DNA of 64,000 nucleotides from CAWEWH01 sp963812775 (GTDB lineage Bacteria > Pseudomonadota > Alphaproteobacteria > Rhizobiales > Beijerinckiaceae). The DNA lies in the NCBI GenBank assembly GCA_963812775.1, contig CAWEWH010000006.1:116807-180806 (forward strand). The letters are read 5' to 3'. Positions 48,270 to 56,782 of this stretch are shown one piece after another (positions within the stretch are counted from its first letter, which is position 1; every line of letters begins with the position of its first letter). The position numbers and the translations under genes were made by a program. The notes under the pieces were generated by a model. It saw only the letters and a program-made list of their open reading frames with translations, made no database searches and was not told where the DNA came from.

Positions 48270-48518
48270 ATGGATGTGATCGTAACGCCCGCAGAAGGTG
48301 GCAGGGCTTGGCAGCTGACCGACCTGCTCGGCCGCTCGATGGGGATCATCAAAGAAAGCGCCCCCCATCGATTCACGATCCATCCAGAGGCTCACGCCCT
48401 GGAAACCATGGACCGCATAAACCACGGGCCCCATGCCTCCCTCGACGCAGCTCTGGCGGAAATTGAAAGGCACACCCGTGGCATCTGCCGGCGCAATCCC
48501 GGCGAGGATAGGCCTTAG
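48270..48518 (+). CDS. conserved hypothetical protein, 82 aa
   Basis: From ATG at 48270: MDVIVTPAEGGRAWQLTDLL, then PHASLDAALAEIERHTRG and CRRNPGED. This pattern is common in small rhizobial proteins of unknown function. The longer frame to 48219 is not needed. Confidence 0.65.
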   Translation: MDVIVTPAEGGRAWQLTDLLGRSMGIIKESAPHRFTIHPEAHALETMDRINHGPHASLDAALAEIERHTRGICRRNPGEDRP

Positions 48519-48898
48519 AAACAACCGGTTGAGCAGACACGCGACGCGGCCAGACCCAAGAATGGCCTCCGATGATGCTCTGAGATGCGAGAGCGAGGCT
48601 GGTCACGTAATCCTGGGCGGGCGGCCCTAACTTGGCACCAAGTCAAAGCAACTAGTAAAGGGCGCCAGCCCCTCTGGCGTTGCGCTTCTCCGCAGGGCCT
48701 TACTCAGAACGCCAGTTGATGCCGCTCGGCACCACACTCGCCGATCTATTCCCGCGCTGCGGCAACGCGCTGCGGTTGGTGGCGGCGTCTAAGGGAGAGC
48801 GCAATACTGCGAGGCCTTGCGGCGTTCCCGCCCCCTGCGGACCGCAAGGTGACGGCTGCCAGGAATCCGCAGTCCCCATTGCACGCCTGGCGACCATT

Positions 48899-48933
48899 GG
48901 CCCCTTCCGCTGCGCATGACGGGAGGGGCCTTT
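48899..48933 (+). terminator. weak intrinsic terminator-like hairpin
   Basis: GGCCCCTTCC pairs with GGGAGGGGCC (one mismatch) through a 12-base loop, followed by TTTG only. Confidence 0.45.
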
Positions 48934-48960
48934 GCATTCGCCCTTCGCTTGCGGAAGCTT

Positions 48961-49026
48961 TGCCGATGAGTGCGTTCAGTACTGTGTTGAGGTCCTCACT
49001 CGCGACCGAACCTCGTCCCCCAGCCG
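48961..49026 (+). pseudogene. truncated copy of the ClpX-type zinc-finger gene
   Basis: On the plus strand GATGAGTGCGTTCAGTACTG encodes DECVQYC, and the frame continues VEVLTRDRTSSPSR, identical to the zinc-finger protein at 38679. The first Cys pair and the start are missing, and the similarity ends at 49026. Confidence 0.75.
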
Positions 49027-49504
49027 AGACGAGGGAGCAAGAGGCGGCCATGGCAGCAGCCGAGATCGCCCGAGAGCTGGCTGAAAAGCGGCGACCCCCC
49101 GGTTTGGCTCAGGCGGTGAGGCACGGCGATTGCGCGGTGCCGGGTGGGCCGCTCGGGGAAAAAGTGGTGTGCGTAACCCCCTGGGCACCCGGGCCGGTCG
49201 TCGCCCCCACAAGTGGCGGCCGGCCACTTCATTCGCCGTTGGCGTTCCGGCCCGTCTCACCATGCACGCTTCTTAATCGGCGCTACGTAGTTTTCCGTAG
49301 TGTCCATTCCCCGTAGTTTGGGCACGAGCGGAAAGCCCTCTCCGGTCCTACCGGAGGCGGTCTTTCTTGCGCAATGCCTTTGGACAACGGCGCAGACGCG
49401 GACTAGTTTTGAGACGGCCGCTGGACCCCAGTCGCACTGCCGTTGCTGGTGACCGGAGGCCGGGCCCCTTTTCCGGACGCGCTATCTCGGTCTTTCCGAC
49501 GCAG

Positions 49505-49690
49505 CATTGCAGAGAAACGCCGTCGGATCTGTGGGCATCTACTTTGGCCCTCAGCCCCAGCGGGCAAGGATGCAACTGGGTCACCACTATGGCCGGCGGG
49601 CAATTCTAAGTCATGTTCGGCGCCTACGGACCCGGAAAGGCGTTCTCCGAGGAGAGCTGGAAGCTGCCGGACATCGAAAAAATCAACTGA
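49505..49690 (+). pseudogene. C-terminal remnant of a DUF1254/DUF1214 protein
   Basis: Pieces in successive frames read AVGSVGIYFGPQ, PAGKDA, NWVTTMAGG and MFGAYGPGKAFSEESWKLPD, the usual ending of DUF1214 proteins. At least three frame changes within 190 bases make it non-functional. It ends 17 bases before the next, related N-terminus. Confidence 0.65.
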
Positions 49691-49707
49691 AGCGGAACTA
49701 GACATGA

Positions 49708-50979
49708 ATGCGGAGATTCACCTTTTGCGCAATCGCCGTCTTCGCAATCCTGCCGCTGTCTTGCGCGCAATCGCAGACGGGCAACGCGGGGCCCGTCACC
49801 GTCGCCAATCTCATCCGTGCAGAGTCCGATCTGTATATGAGCGACGTGGCGCTCAAGCAGCGCGGGTTCGGCAGGTTCGAGCCTCATCTCGAACTGGCGC
49901 CCATTGACGCCCAAACTGTCATCCGGATGAACCGCGACACGCTCCACTCTGCGGCGGTGGAGGCGTTCGACATCAACGAGATCGCCGCCAGGCGCCGGAG
50001 CGTGTCCAGACCGCCTCTTGCGGGCGCAGCCAATCGCAGAAGGCGGGCGCGACCTCCAGAGTCGCCGCGCGGTAGCGGTCGAGGCAATGACGTCATCAAT
50101 TGCACCGCGATAATCCTCACTCGAAACGAAGAGATTCACATCGAGAGGTGCATACGGTCGCTGCGTGGCGTTGTGTCAGAGATCCTCGTCGTGGATTCGT
50201 TCTCCTCTGACGCGACGGTGCGGATTGCGAGCGAGCTCGGCGCGATCGTCAGGCAGCGAGAATTCAAGAGCCACTCCGATCAACTGTCATGGGCGATCTC
50301 GCAGGTGCCCAATTCCACCGAGTGGATCATGAAAGTCGACGCCGACGAGGCGTTGGACGTCACGCTTGCCGCTGAGCTGATCGAGACCGTTCCCAGTCTT
50401 CCGCCGCAGGTATGCGGCCTGGAGTTCTTGCTGAGGGATCATTTCTGCGGTCAGCCGATCCGCTTCGGCGGGCGTGGGAGAATGTACCTTATGCGAATGT
50501 GGCGACGTGATGCAGCGCTTGTCGAGAATCGTTGGATGGACGAGCACATCGTGCTCACAAAGGGAGAGACGCGCCGGTCCAAGGGCATGCTGCTCCATCG
50601 CAATGAGAAGTCCATCTCCGAATGGACCGCGAAGCATATTGGCTACGCCAGCCGCGAAGCGATCGATGTCCTCAGCAGACGCTACGGCCTCTTGGCTGTC
50701 GGAGACAGCAACGCGGGCGCTCCCCAAGGTTTCAAACAGAGGCTCTACTACGGCGTCGGAGGGAGCGTGGCGCCGCTTCTGTTCTTCGTCTATCGATATG
50801 TCATCCGCCTTGGATTCCTCGACGGTTCGAGGGGCTACCGTTTTCATTTTCTTCAGGGCTACTGGTACCGCACGCTGGTGGCGGGGAAGCTGTTGGAACT
50901 CGAGGGCAAACTGGAGGGATGCACGAGCAACGAAGAGCGCCTCCAGATAATCCGGCAACATACCGGCTTGGCGGTCTAG
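49708..50979 (+). CDS. chimeric ORF: DUF1254 N-terminus fused to a family 2 glycosyltransferase
   Basis: 423 residues. Residues 1-~92 are a signal peptide (FCAIAVFAILPLSCAQS) and the DUF1254 start (VTVANLIRAESDLYM, PIDAQTVIRMNRDTLHSAA). From ~130 it is a GT2 of the WaaE/KdtX type: NCTAIILTRNEEIHIERCI, VVDSFSSDATVRI, and VDADEALD with the metal-binding DXD-type Asp. No start codon in frame lies just before the GT2 part. An insertion or deletion appears to have joined the two between about 49960 and 50090. Whether the signal peptide sends a cytosolic enzyme to the periplasm is unclear. Confidence 0.75.
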   Translation: MRRFTFCAIAVFAILPLSCAQSQTGNAGPVTVANLIRAESDLYMSDVALKQRGFGRFEPHLELAPIDAQTVIRMNRDTLHSAAVEAFDINEIAARRRSVSRPPLAGAANRRRRARPPESPRGSGRGNDVINCTAIILTRNEEIHIERCIRSLRGVVSEILVVDSFSSDATVRIASELGAIVRQREFKSHSDQLSWAISQVPNSTEWIMKVDADEALDVTLAAELIETVPSLPPQVCGLEFLLRDHFCGQPIRFGGRGRMYLMRMWRRDAALVENRWMDEHIVLTKGETRRSKGMLLHRNEKSISEWTAKHIGYASREAIDVLSRRYGLLAVGDSNAGAPQGFKQRLYYGVGGSVAPLLFFVYRYVIRLGFLDGSRGYRFHFLQGYWYRTLVAGKLLELEGKLEGCTSNEERLQIIRQHTGLAV

Positions 50980-51091
50980 GTCGCATGAACAAGTTCGAGA
51001 AGATCCCTCAAGATACTTTCTATGCCCCACTTGCTTGCGCTCTTGCAATGTGCACGCCGTCGGGCATGGGATACTTGGGAAAAAAGCGTAG

Positions 51092-51128
51092 AAAAACGAG
51101 CCCCGCCGCGTCTCGCCGCGCGGCGGGG
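51092..51128 (-). terminator. terminator of the caspase-like gene
   Basis: On the minus strand CGCGGCGGGG pairs with CCCCGCCGCG across 8 bases, followed by CTCGTTTTTC. It is about 75 bases after the caspase-like stop. Confidence 0.75.
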
Positions 51129-51201
51129 GAGTTCAAGGGGGTCCGCTGGACGATCTCCTAGTGGGCGATACTTGCGCCGCGTCAACCCGCTCCGTTGGCC
51201 G

Positions 51202-52764
51202 TCAGAAACCAAACCGCATTCCGCCGCCGCCACGCATCGCACCCATGATACCGAGCGCGGTGCCGACGTGGCCGGCATTGAAGCCGCCGCCATGGCCGCG
51301 CACCACTCGGCGCTGGCGCACGACCGGCACCTCTGACACTTCGCCGGAGCGGACGCCGCCATTGCCGCGGCGGCTGACATTGCGGCTCGTCACTGAGGGC
51401 TCGCTCGGCGTCGCAAGAGCGAGTTGGTAGGCCTCCTCACTCTGCGTCTCCAGGGCCAGCTTCTGTGCGGCGGTGAGATAGCCGGTGGTGGGGAGCTGGC
51501 GAGAAGTCTGCCAGGCGGCAATGGCGCGGCGGTTGGTAGGACCAAATCTGCCGCTCACGCCGCCGGGCTCGAAGCCGAGAGCCTTCAGCCGCATGCCGAT
51601 CTCTCGCCGCGCTTCACTGTCAAGCCCGATAGAGTTCTCGGTCTTCGACGTGCCAATCTCTTTGAGTTCGGCTTCGCTCGCCTCACCCTTGCTGGCCGAC
51701 ACCGCCGCCGCCTTAAACTTGGCGATGCGGTTCTTGGCGAACTGGGCGAACTGACCTGTCGGAAAGGCGTCGAGATAGACTTGATAATCCTCGGCTGTGT
51801 TGGCCTTCTCGGCAAATTCCCACATCTTCACGTCCATCTGCGCCCGGTCGAGGCCCTGGCCAATCGGCTGACGGATCACGTCGCCGCTGACCTTGTCGTT
51901 GCCTGGCGGCAGAGAGGCGACCTTGCTGGCCGATGGGTTCAGCATGAACTCGCCGATGATCGAAGTGTTGACCCAGGGCTTCTGCTTCTTGCTGGTCTCG
52001 TTCCACACGTCCTCGCGCACGCGGTCCATGACGGTGGAAATCGACACGCCGGGCGTCTCCATGTGACGTAGCAGTGCCGACGTGAAGGGGCTGTTGCCGC
52101 CGGAGCTTCCGTCAAGCGCCACCGAGCGCGGATCGGTCGCAAAAGCGATCAGGATGCCGGAGGTCGCCTGCGTGTCGATGGCGCCGAGACCGGAGCTGAT
52201 ATTGATCGAGCGCGTCCGGTTCCGTGAATTGGCGGCTACCGAGCGCGCCAGTTCCTTGGCAAATGGGTTGTCGCGGCAGGCGTCGAGAATGAGCACGTTG
52301 ACGCGCTCCTCGCGCTGCATCTGGCGCAGCACCAGGTTGACGTTGACGGTGCGGAAATCGAGGTCGGTCTCGCTCTTCAGGACGGCGTCGGTGGGCAGAA
52401 TGTAGTTATCGTCGCCGACCGCCACGCCGTGTCCCGCGAAATACACGAGCGCCGCCTTGGCGCCATCGAGCTTCGCGGCGAACTCTCCGAGCGTCGAACG
52501 CATGCTGTCGTTCTTGAGATCGTAGCCTTCGACCACTTCGAAGCCGAGCCGCTTGAGGGCGGCCGAAACCGCCTTGGCGTCAGTCACCGGATTGGCCAGG
52601 ACCGGCACGTCCTGGTAGGCGGCATTGCCCACCACCAAGGCGACGCGCCTTTCGGAGGCTGCTTCGGCCGAAAAAGCCATTCCAAGAGACGTGGCAGCCG
52701 CGGCTGCGACGAGCGCTAAGTGTCTGATGATGTTTCGATAATTTGAGGTGACGTGCTGGCGCAT
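51202..52764 (-). CDS. secreted caspase-like (peptidase C14) protein with peptidoglycan-binding-like domain
   Basis: 520 residues from ATG at 52764. Signal peptide with core LALVAAAAATSLGMAF, cleaved near SAEA. The p20-like domain has the catalytic His in YFAGHGVAV and Cys in LILDACRDNPF. A SEL1/PG-like middle part precedes GMRLKALGFEPGGVSGRFG, a peptidoglycan-binding-domain-1-like repeat, and the C-terminus is Arg/Gly-rich (RGNGGVRSG, AMRGGGGMRFGF). Such proteins are common in Bradyrhizobium and relatives. It is flanked by a terminator downstream and a VNTR 130-200 bases upstream. Confidence 0.92.
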   Translation of the reverse strand: MRQHVTSNYRNIIRHLALVAAAAATSLGMAFSAEAASERRVALVVGNAAYQDVPVLANPVTDAKAVSAALKRLGFEVVEGYDLKNDSMRSTLGEFAAKLDGAKAALVYFAGHGVAVGDDNYILPTDAVLKSETDLDFRTVNVNLVLRQMQREERVNVLILDACRDNPFAKELARSVAANSRNRTRSINISSGLGAIDTQATSGILIAFATDPRSVALDGSSGGNSPFTSALLRHMETPGVSISTVMDRVREDVWNETSKKQKPWVNTSIIGEFMLNPSASKVASLPPGNDKVSGDVIRQPIGQGLDRAQMDVKMWEFAEKANTAEDYQVYLDAFPTGQFAQFAKNRIAKFKAAAVSASKGEASEAELKEIGTSKTENSIGLDSEARREIGMRLKALGFEPGGVSGRFGPTNRRAIAAWQTSRQLPTTGYLTAAQKLALETQSEEAYQLALATPSEPSVTSRNVSRRGNGGVRSGEVSEVPVVRQRRVVRGHGGGFNAGHVGTALGIMGAMRGGGGMRFGF

Positions 52765-53385
52765 GGCGAGGGTCCCGAAGAGTGGTGAAGGTTCGGGGCA
52801 TTCGCCCTTCGTGGACGGGAAGTTTTCTTCTCTCGCCAAGCGCATTTGACTAAAGCTTGAGGGAAATCGCTGTGCGGTGCCGCACACCGCGAGGGTGGTT
52901 GTGGAAGGTTGTGGAAGGTTGTGGAAGGTTGTGGAAGGTTGTGGAAGGTTGTGGGAGGTTGTGGAAGGTTGCAACCATCGAAATTCCCCACCCCCGCCCC
53001 AATCGGACCTCATTCGCGCTTTCGGATCGAGCCTGTGCGAGCTGGGGTCACCGCGACTTGGGGAATGCGCCATGCGGAAGAAGGAAATGCGGCAGCGGGC
53101 CGCACACTGTCGCTTGCTTGCCATCAGGCAGTCACAACAGCCAGAAACGGCCAAGCAGTGGATCGGTATCGCGAAGCAGTGGGACCTGCTTGCAGAGGGC
53201 AGCCGGTTCATTACCGCGTCGCGAATGGAAGAAGATCCGCGGGCCGAGGGCGCGCACGCAAAGCGCGAAGCCGTGCGCTGATCAAAGCGGCCAAATGACT
53301 GGCACAACAGGAACACACCGGCAGAAGATGACGATTGGGAAGAGCGGGAGAAAGCTGGCCGGCTCAAATTCAGGTCTCCTCTACG
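52765..53385. other. upstream region of the caspase-like gene with VNTR and palindrome
   Basis: Apart from the VNTR (52898) and the palindrome TGTGCGG-TG-CCGCACA at 52871-52886 no gene is recognised. Frames on both strands read through the repeat and look like noise. Confidence 0.5.
52898..52974. repeat. 10-bp tandem repeat (VNTR)
   Basis: Seven full copies of GTTGTGGAAG (one is GTTGTGGGAG) run from 52898 to 52967, with a partial eighth. Near-perfect identity of copies suggests recent expansion by slippage. Confidence 0.95.
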
Positions 53386-53838
53386 CTAGCTTTCTTTGAC
53401 CGATGCCAAGGCGCGCATGGCGAACTTAAGCCGAGATCGCGCGCGGCGTTCGTAACGACCAATCTTGACAAGCTGGTCGCCTCGCAACGGGTCCCTACCC
53501 CGGACGCTACCAACTGAGAGCTCAGCAGACTTGGCTGAAGGCGGCGACGCTTCTGGGCGCGAGTGCAGGTAGTGCTCCAGCAAGGTCGCTTCAACCATGC
53601 GAACTCTCTTGAGCTCAAAGAATGCCTGAGCAACCTGCCTTAACAAATCCTCAGACCCCGCTGCGGAGATCGACGCCGCCAATTCTGAAACCGGTTGTTC
53701 GAACTCTGGCCCGAGTGGCCGTGCAAGTCCGTGCTGCAAAGCGTTCATTTTTGAACGCAACCTGCCAGCTACACTTCTTGGCCCAGTACTGCGTTTGGCG
53801 TTGACGCGATTGGCAGCTCGCTTGCGCTCGGAGGTCAT
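53386..53838 (-). CDS. hypothetical protein with STGPRS/NALQHGL motifs
   Basis: 150 residues; the ATG overlaps the stop of the upstream gene (ATGA). N-terminal ANRVNAKRSTGPRSVAGRLR and MNALQHGLARP form a pattern common in small proteins of alphaproteobacteria and mobile regions. The rest is helical and basic. Function unknown; it is made with the next gene. Confidence 0.75.
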   Translation of the reverse strand: MTSERKRAANRVNAKRSTGPRSVAGRLRSKMNALQHGLARPLGPEFEQPVSELAASISAAGSEDLLRQVAQAFFELKRVRMVEATLLEHYLHSRPEASPPSAKSAELSVGSVRGRDPLRGDQLVKIGRYERRARSRLKFAMRALASVKES

Positions 53839-54440
53839 TTTGTGACCAGCTCCAGGTCTTCAACGTTCGGTCTGCGCTTCAAGCGTTCTGCCGCCTTGTC
53901 TCGACTTCGCTCTAGTTCGCGCAGAGCGACGTCGCATCGCAAACTCGACTTCTCAATTCGATCGTCGATGCGATCCAGGAAGTCGTGATGTTGGTTGAGC
54001 GTTGTCGCCAGAATTATTTCTGGCTTGAACGGCTGAGCGTCGAACGCGGATCTGGCTTTTTGCCGAAGTTCCTGACGGATGCGTCTCGCTTGCTGGGCAA
54101 ATTCCTCGTACAAATACCCTGATGCCTGCGGCTCAAATTTGTGGTCTGCATCAAGAGCCGCGTTGAGTGACCGATCCTGCTCTCGCCAAAACCAAGCTGC
54201 TTTCAACCGCCGCAGGCGCCAAATCTCGACGGTGAGGTTCGTGAATTCCCAGACCCAAATCCACTCGATGCCCTTGGGCTTTAGCCAGGCTGCGACTTGA
54301 GCCAACATTTCATAAAACTCTTCCACGCTCTCGCCCGGATAGAGCAGAGGCTCGCCGAGTAGGCGCCTAACTTCTGCGGGGACAATCTCGGCCGCGGCGC
54401 TTTCTTCGCCGGAGGAACGTGCGGGTTTTACGCTCTTCAT
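53835..54440 (-). CDS. hypothetical helical protein, 201 aa
   Basis: From ATG at 54440. The product is rich in charged helices (LRRLKAAWFWREQDRSL, LRQKARSAFDAQPF, RDKAAERLKRRP) without membrane segment or known domain. First gene of the two-gene unit beside the 19-bp-period array at 54713, which may hold its control sites. The longer frame to 54539 is not needed. Confidence 0.75.
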   Translation of the reverse strand: MKSVKPARSSGEESAAAEIVPAEVRRLLGEPLLYPGESVEEFYEMLAQVAAWLKPKGIEWIWVWEFTNLTVEIWRLRRLKAAWFWREQDRSLNAALDADHKFEPQASGYLYEEFAQQARRIRQELRQKARSAFDAQPFKPEIILATTLNQHHDFLDRIDDRIEKSSLRCDVALRELERSRDKAAERLKRRPNVEDLELVTK

Positions 54441-54608
54441 CTTCGGACCCCGAATCAAGACTGTCTTTCTAATAAGACACATCGAAGATACTTGCGCAAT
54501 ATCAATCATACTCGACGAACTATGGGTTCGTTCTGCCAATTCCAGGACGCACAGATATTGGTTTGTCCCGCAAAAAACGCTCGATGGTTATTCTGTGGTT
54601 TAATCTAG

Positions 54609-54661
54609 TCGAGCGAAAATCGCTACATACTGATACTCGAGCGAAAAACGCTACATACTGA
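54609..54661. repeat. 28-bp-period direct repeat with internal dyad
   Basis: TCGAGCGAAAATCGCTACAT (54609) and TCGAGCGAAAAACGCTACAT (54637) are two copies, each followed by ACTGA. The core AGCGAAAATCGCT is a dyad related to the array that follows. Confidence 0.85.
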
Positions 54662-54712
54662 GGATCGTTGACTCCTGCAAATCCCCTTTGCCTAGCGAAA
54701 CACTTTGGGGAA

Positions 54713-54909
54713 TGGAAAATCGTTGAACGAAGATCGTTCGTTTGAACGAAGATCGTTCACCTGAACGAAGATCGTTCACCTGAACGAAGATCGTTCACCT
54801 GAACAAAGATCGTTCACCTGAACGAAGATCGTTCGTCTGAACGAAAATTGCTCGTGTGAACGAAAATCGTTCATCTGAACGGAAATTGGTTCGTGACCGA
54901 AAATCGTTC
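54713..54909. repeat. iteron-like array, ten dyads at 19-bp period
   Basis: Copies of GAACGAAGATCGTTC begin at 54725, 54744, 54763, 54782, 54801, 54820, 54839, 54858, 54877 and 54895, with a partial one at 54713. The last four read GAACGAAAA(A/T)TCG-like variants. Each is a dyad (GAACGA/TCGTTC), separated by four bases such as ACCT. It lies between the two-gene unit and the XRE gene. Binding of a dimeric protein on nearly two helical turns is inferred. Confidence 0.9.
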
Positions 54910-55130
54910 AAACGATATCCGGGACGGAACGGTGCCCATCCTGTCGCGGTGGAGTTGACGGATGCCCCGGGCTGGCGCGCATGTTGCACGCGCCCAGTCC
55001 CCAGCAACGCGTGGCGAGCCGCCGGCGCTCCCGCTCTTCGCATCATTGGGCCGAAATCGTCGCCGCGCTATGTGTGCGCGCCGAGCGACTTTGCACGGCT
55101 GTCCGCTCTGCGGAAGCTTACAGAAGCTTC

Positions 55131-55374
55131 CTAAGAGCTGCGCAATCGCACTCCGGGGCCACCGCCATTGGCGTCGATGAACTCCACTCCAGCTAGACTC
55201 CAGAGCCCTGCGAACAGCAGTGTCGTTCGGAGCTGTCATCGATGTTGCTCCCCCAGACAACTCTGCTCGGCGGATCGTGGCTACTCCAACGCCCGATGCT
55301 TGCGCCAAATCTTCAGCGCTCCACCGTAGGAGCGCTCGGGCGGCTCGGATTTGAGCGCTAATGAGAGGCTTCAC
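55131..55374 (-). pseudogene. XRE-family HTH regulator, frameshifted
   Basis: From GTG at 55374: LISAQIRAARALLRWSAEDL then ASGVGVATIRRAE and APNDTAVRRALE, a compact XRE helix-turn-helix. After ALE an inserted base near 55190 breaks the usual ending, which the next frame supplies as VEFIDANGGGPGVRLRSS with a stop at 55131. As read it runs on to 54871. It is divergent from the nuclease-ERF-HNH genes and probably regulates them through the CCATATGG sites. Confidence 0.75.
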
Positions 55375-55395
55375 GGACGGCCCACACCGAGACCG

Positions 55396-55424
55396 TTGAC
55401 AGCCCATATGGTATGCCATATACC
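55396..55424 (+). promoter_or_regulatory. promoter of the nuclease-ERF-HNH operon
   Basis: TTGACA at 55396-55401 and TATACC at 55419-55424 are 17 bases apart; the start of transcription would be close to 55431. Confidence 0.65.
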
Positions 55425-55430
55425 ATATGG
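55404..55430. promoter_or_regulatory. operator dyad over the promoter
   Basis: CCATATGGTA and TACCATATGG are perfect inverted 10-bp arms seven bases apart; a further CCATAT lies between. It fills the space between -35 and +1, ideal for repression by the divergent XRE protein. Confidence 0.65.
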
Positions 55431-55459
55431 TTGTTGGATGCTCAGCCGGTGGAGCTTTC

Positions 55460-56108
55460 ATGGTCGCTACAATCTACAGGGGCAAGTCAGGAAAACGCTT
55501 GCCTTCAGTGACCACCATAATGTCACGATTCAAGGACTCCGGAGCCCTCATCCACTGGGCGTGGAGCGAAGGGATCGAGGGCCGCGACTACCGAGAGAGC
55601 AGGGATAGGGCTGCGGCAGCCGGTAGCCTGGCACATCAGATGGTCGAGGCGAGGCTCCGTGCCCAGCCCTGGAAGCCGCCGCTTCCAGTCGATCAGGAGT
55701 TGATCGAGAGGGCCCGCGCGGGCTTTGACGCATACCTCACCTGGGAGCGGATGACGCGCATAGAGTTCCGGCACAGCGAGGTGGCACTGGTCAGTACCGC
55801 GCATGAGTTCGGCGGCACTCTCGATGCAATCGGCGAGTTCGATGGCAACCTCGCGCTCATCGACTGGAAGACTTCTAACGCGGTCTATTCCGACTATCTC
55901 ATCCAACTCGCCGCCTACCGAGCTCTGTGGGAAGAGAACTTCCCTGATCATCCAATCTCGGGCGGAATTCCATCTTTGCCGCTTCTCCAAAGAGAATGGT
56001 GATTTCTCGCATCACTACTTTCCGAACCTCGATGATGCTTGGGAGGCCTTCAAGATGATGCGGCGGCTCTTCGATATGGATAAGGTTCTGAAGAAGAGAG
56101 CTGCATGA
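55460..56108 (+). pseudogene. PD-(D/E)XK nuclease (phage exonuclease/Cas4-like), 3' frameshift
   Basis: From ATG at 55460 (GGAG seven bases before). Contains SVTTIMSRFKDSGALIHWAW, AAAAGSLAHQMVEARL and the catalytic core GGTLDAIGEFDGNLALIDWKTS, with Asp, Asp and Lys of the family. Near 55966 an extra A shifts the frame: as read it ends at 56002, while the other frame gives FHLCRFSKENGDFSHHYF, then FKMMRRLFDM, ending at 56108 where the ERF start overlaps (ATGA). It should trim DNA ends for single-strand annealing together with ERF. Confidence 0.8.
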
Positions 56109-56782
56109 GCTGGCATGTCGTTATGACATCCTCAGTAGCGATCAACGATCTCGCTGCGGCGCTGTCACAAGCGCAGGGTGAGTTCCCAATAGTTGAGAAG
56201 ACCAAGACGGCCAAGGTCAGAGACTGGGGCCGCGACGAGGCGCACGCGTTTCGCGAATACAAGTACGCCGATCTCGCGGACGTGCTCAGAAGTGTGCTGC
56301 CCATCCTCTCCAAGCACAAACTTGCTGTGCTCCAGCCAACGTATGTCGAGGCTGGCATGGTCTTTATCCGAACCAGGCTGTTGCATGTGTCAGGCCAGTG
56401 GATCGAGTGCGAGTATCCGGTCTGCGCTACTCATGTTGATCAGCAGCGCATGGGCAGCGCGCTCACCTACGCCAAGCGCTATGCGCTATGTGCCTTGCTG
56501 GGCGTGGCGGCCGATGAGGACAACGATGGCGCCACGACCGCGACGGAGGGAGCCCGCGTCGGATCCCGTCCGGCAGTCGGCAATCGCCGGAATGGTTCAA
56601 GCAAGGGGTCGCGCATTCATACAAAGCCGGTGATCCGCCCCACAAGCGGAGGGAACTTACCGCCCATGGTATCGAAGCCGCCGGCGACGCCTCGGCCAAG
56701 CGGAAGGAGTACCGCTGCTGGCCCTGAGGGGCGCGGTAACGGACGGGAGCTCGAACTCGCCGAAGCAGGCCGATTCCAATGA
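56105..56782 (+). CDS. ERF-family single-strand annealing protein
   Basis: 225 residues; its ATG overlaps the preceding stop. ERF pattern: QGEFPIVEKTKTAKV, YKYADLADVLRSVLPILSKH, GSALTYAKRYALCALLGVAADEDNDG. The tail is Ser/Pro/Gly-rich. Phage-type annealing protein acting with the adjacent nuclease. Its stop overlaps the HNH start. A second, decayed copy of the 3' half is at 58531. Confidence 0.9.
   Translation: MSWHVVMTSSVAINDLAAALSQAQGEFPIVEKTKTAKVRDWGRDEAHAFREYKYADLADVLRSVLPILSKHKLAVLQPTYVEAGMVFIRTRLLHVSGQWIECEYPVCATHVDQQRMGSALTYAKRYALCALLGVAADEDNDGATTATEGARVGSRPAVGNRRNGSSKGSRIHTKPVIRPTSGGNLPPMVSKPPATPRPSGRSTAAGPEGRGNGRELELAEAGRFQ

Larger units (their letters stand above)
48519..49504. other. 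non-coding stretch with a terminator and a zinc-finger fragment
   Basis: Holds the hairpin at 48899 and the ClpX-type zinc-finger fragment at 48961. No intact gene was recognised in nearly 1 kb. Confidence 0.5.

Noticed and set aside
52898..52974. CRISPR or coding repeat
   Set aside because: Unit is 10 bp without spacers; frames through it have no starts or family features.
54713..54909. CRISPR array
   Set aside because: Repeats are 15 bp with 4-bp gaps and no variable spacers or cas genes.
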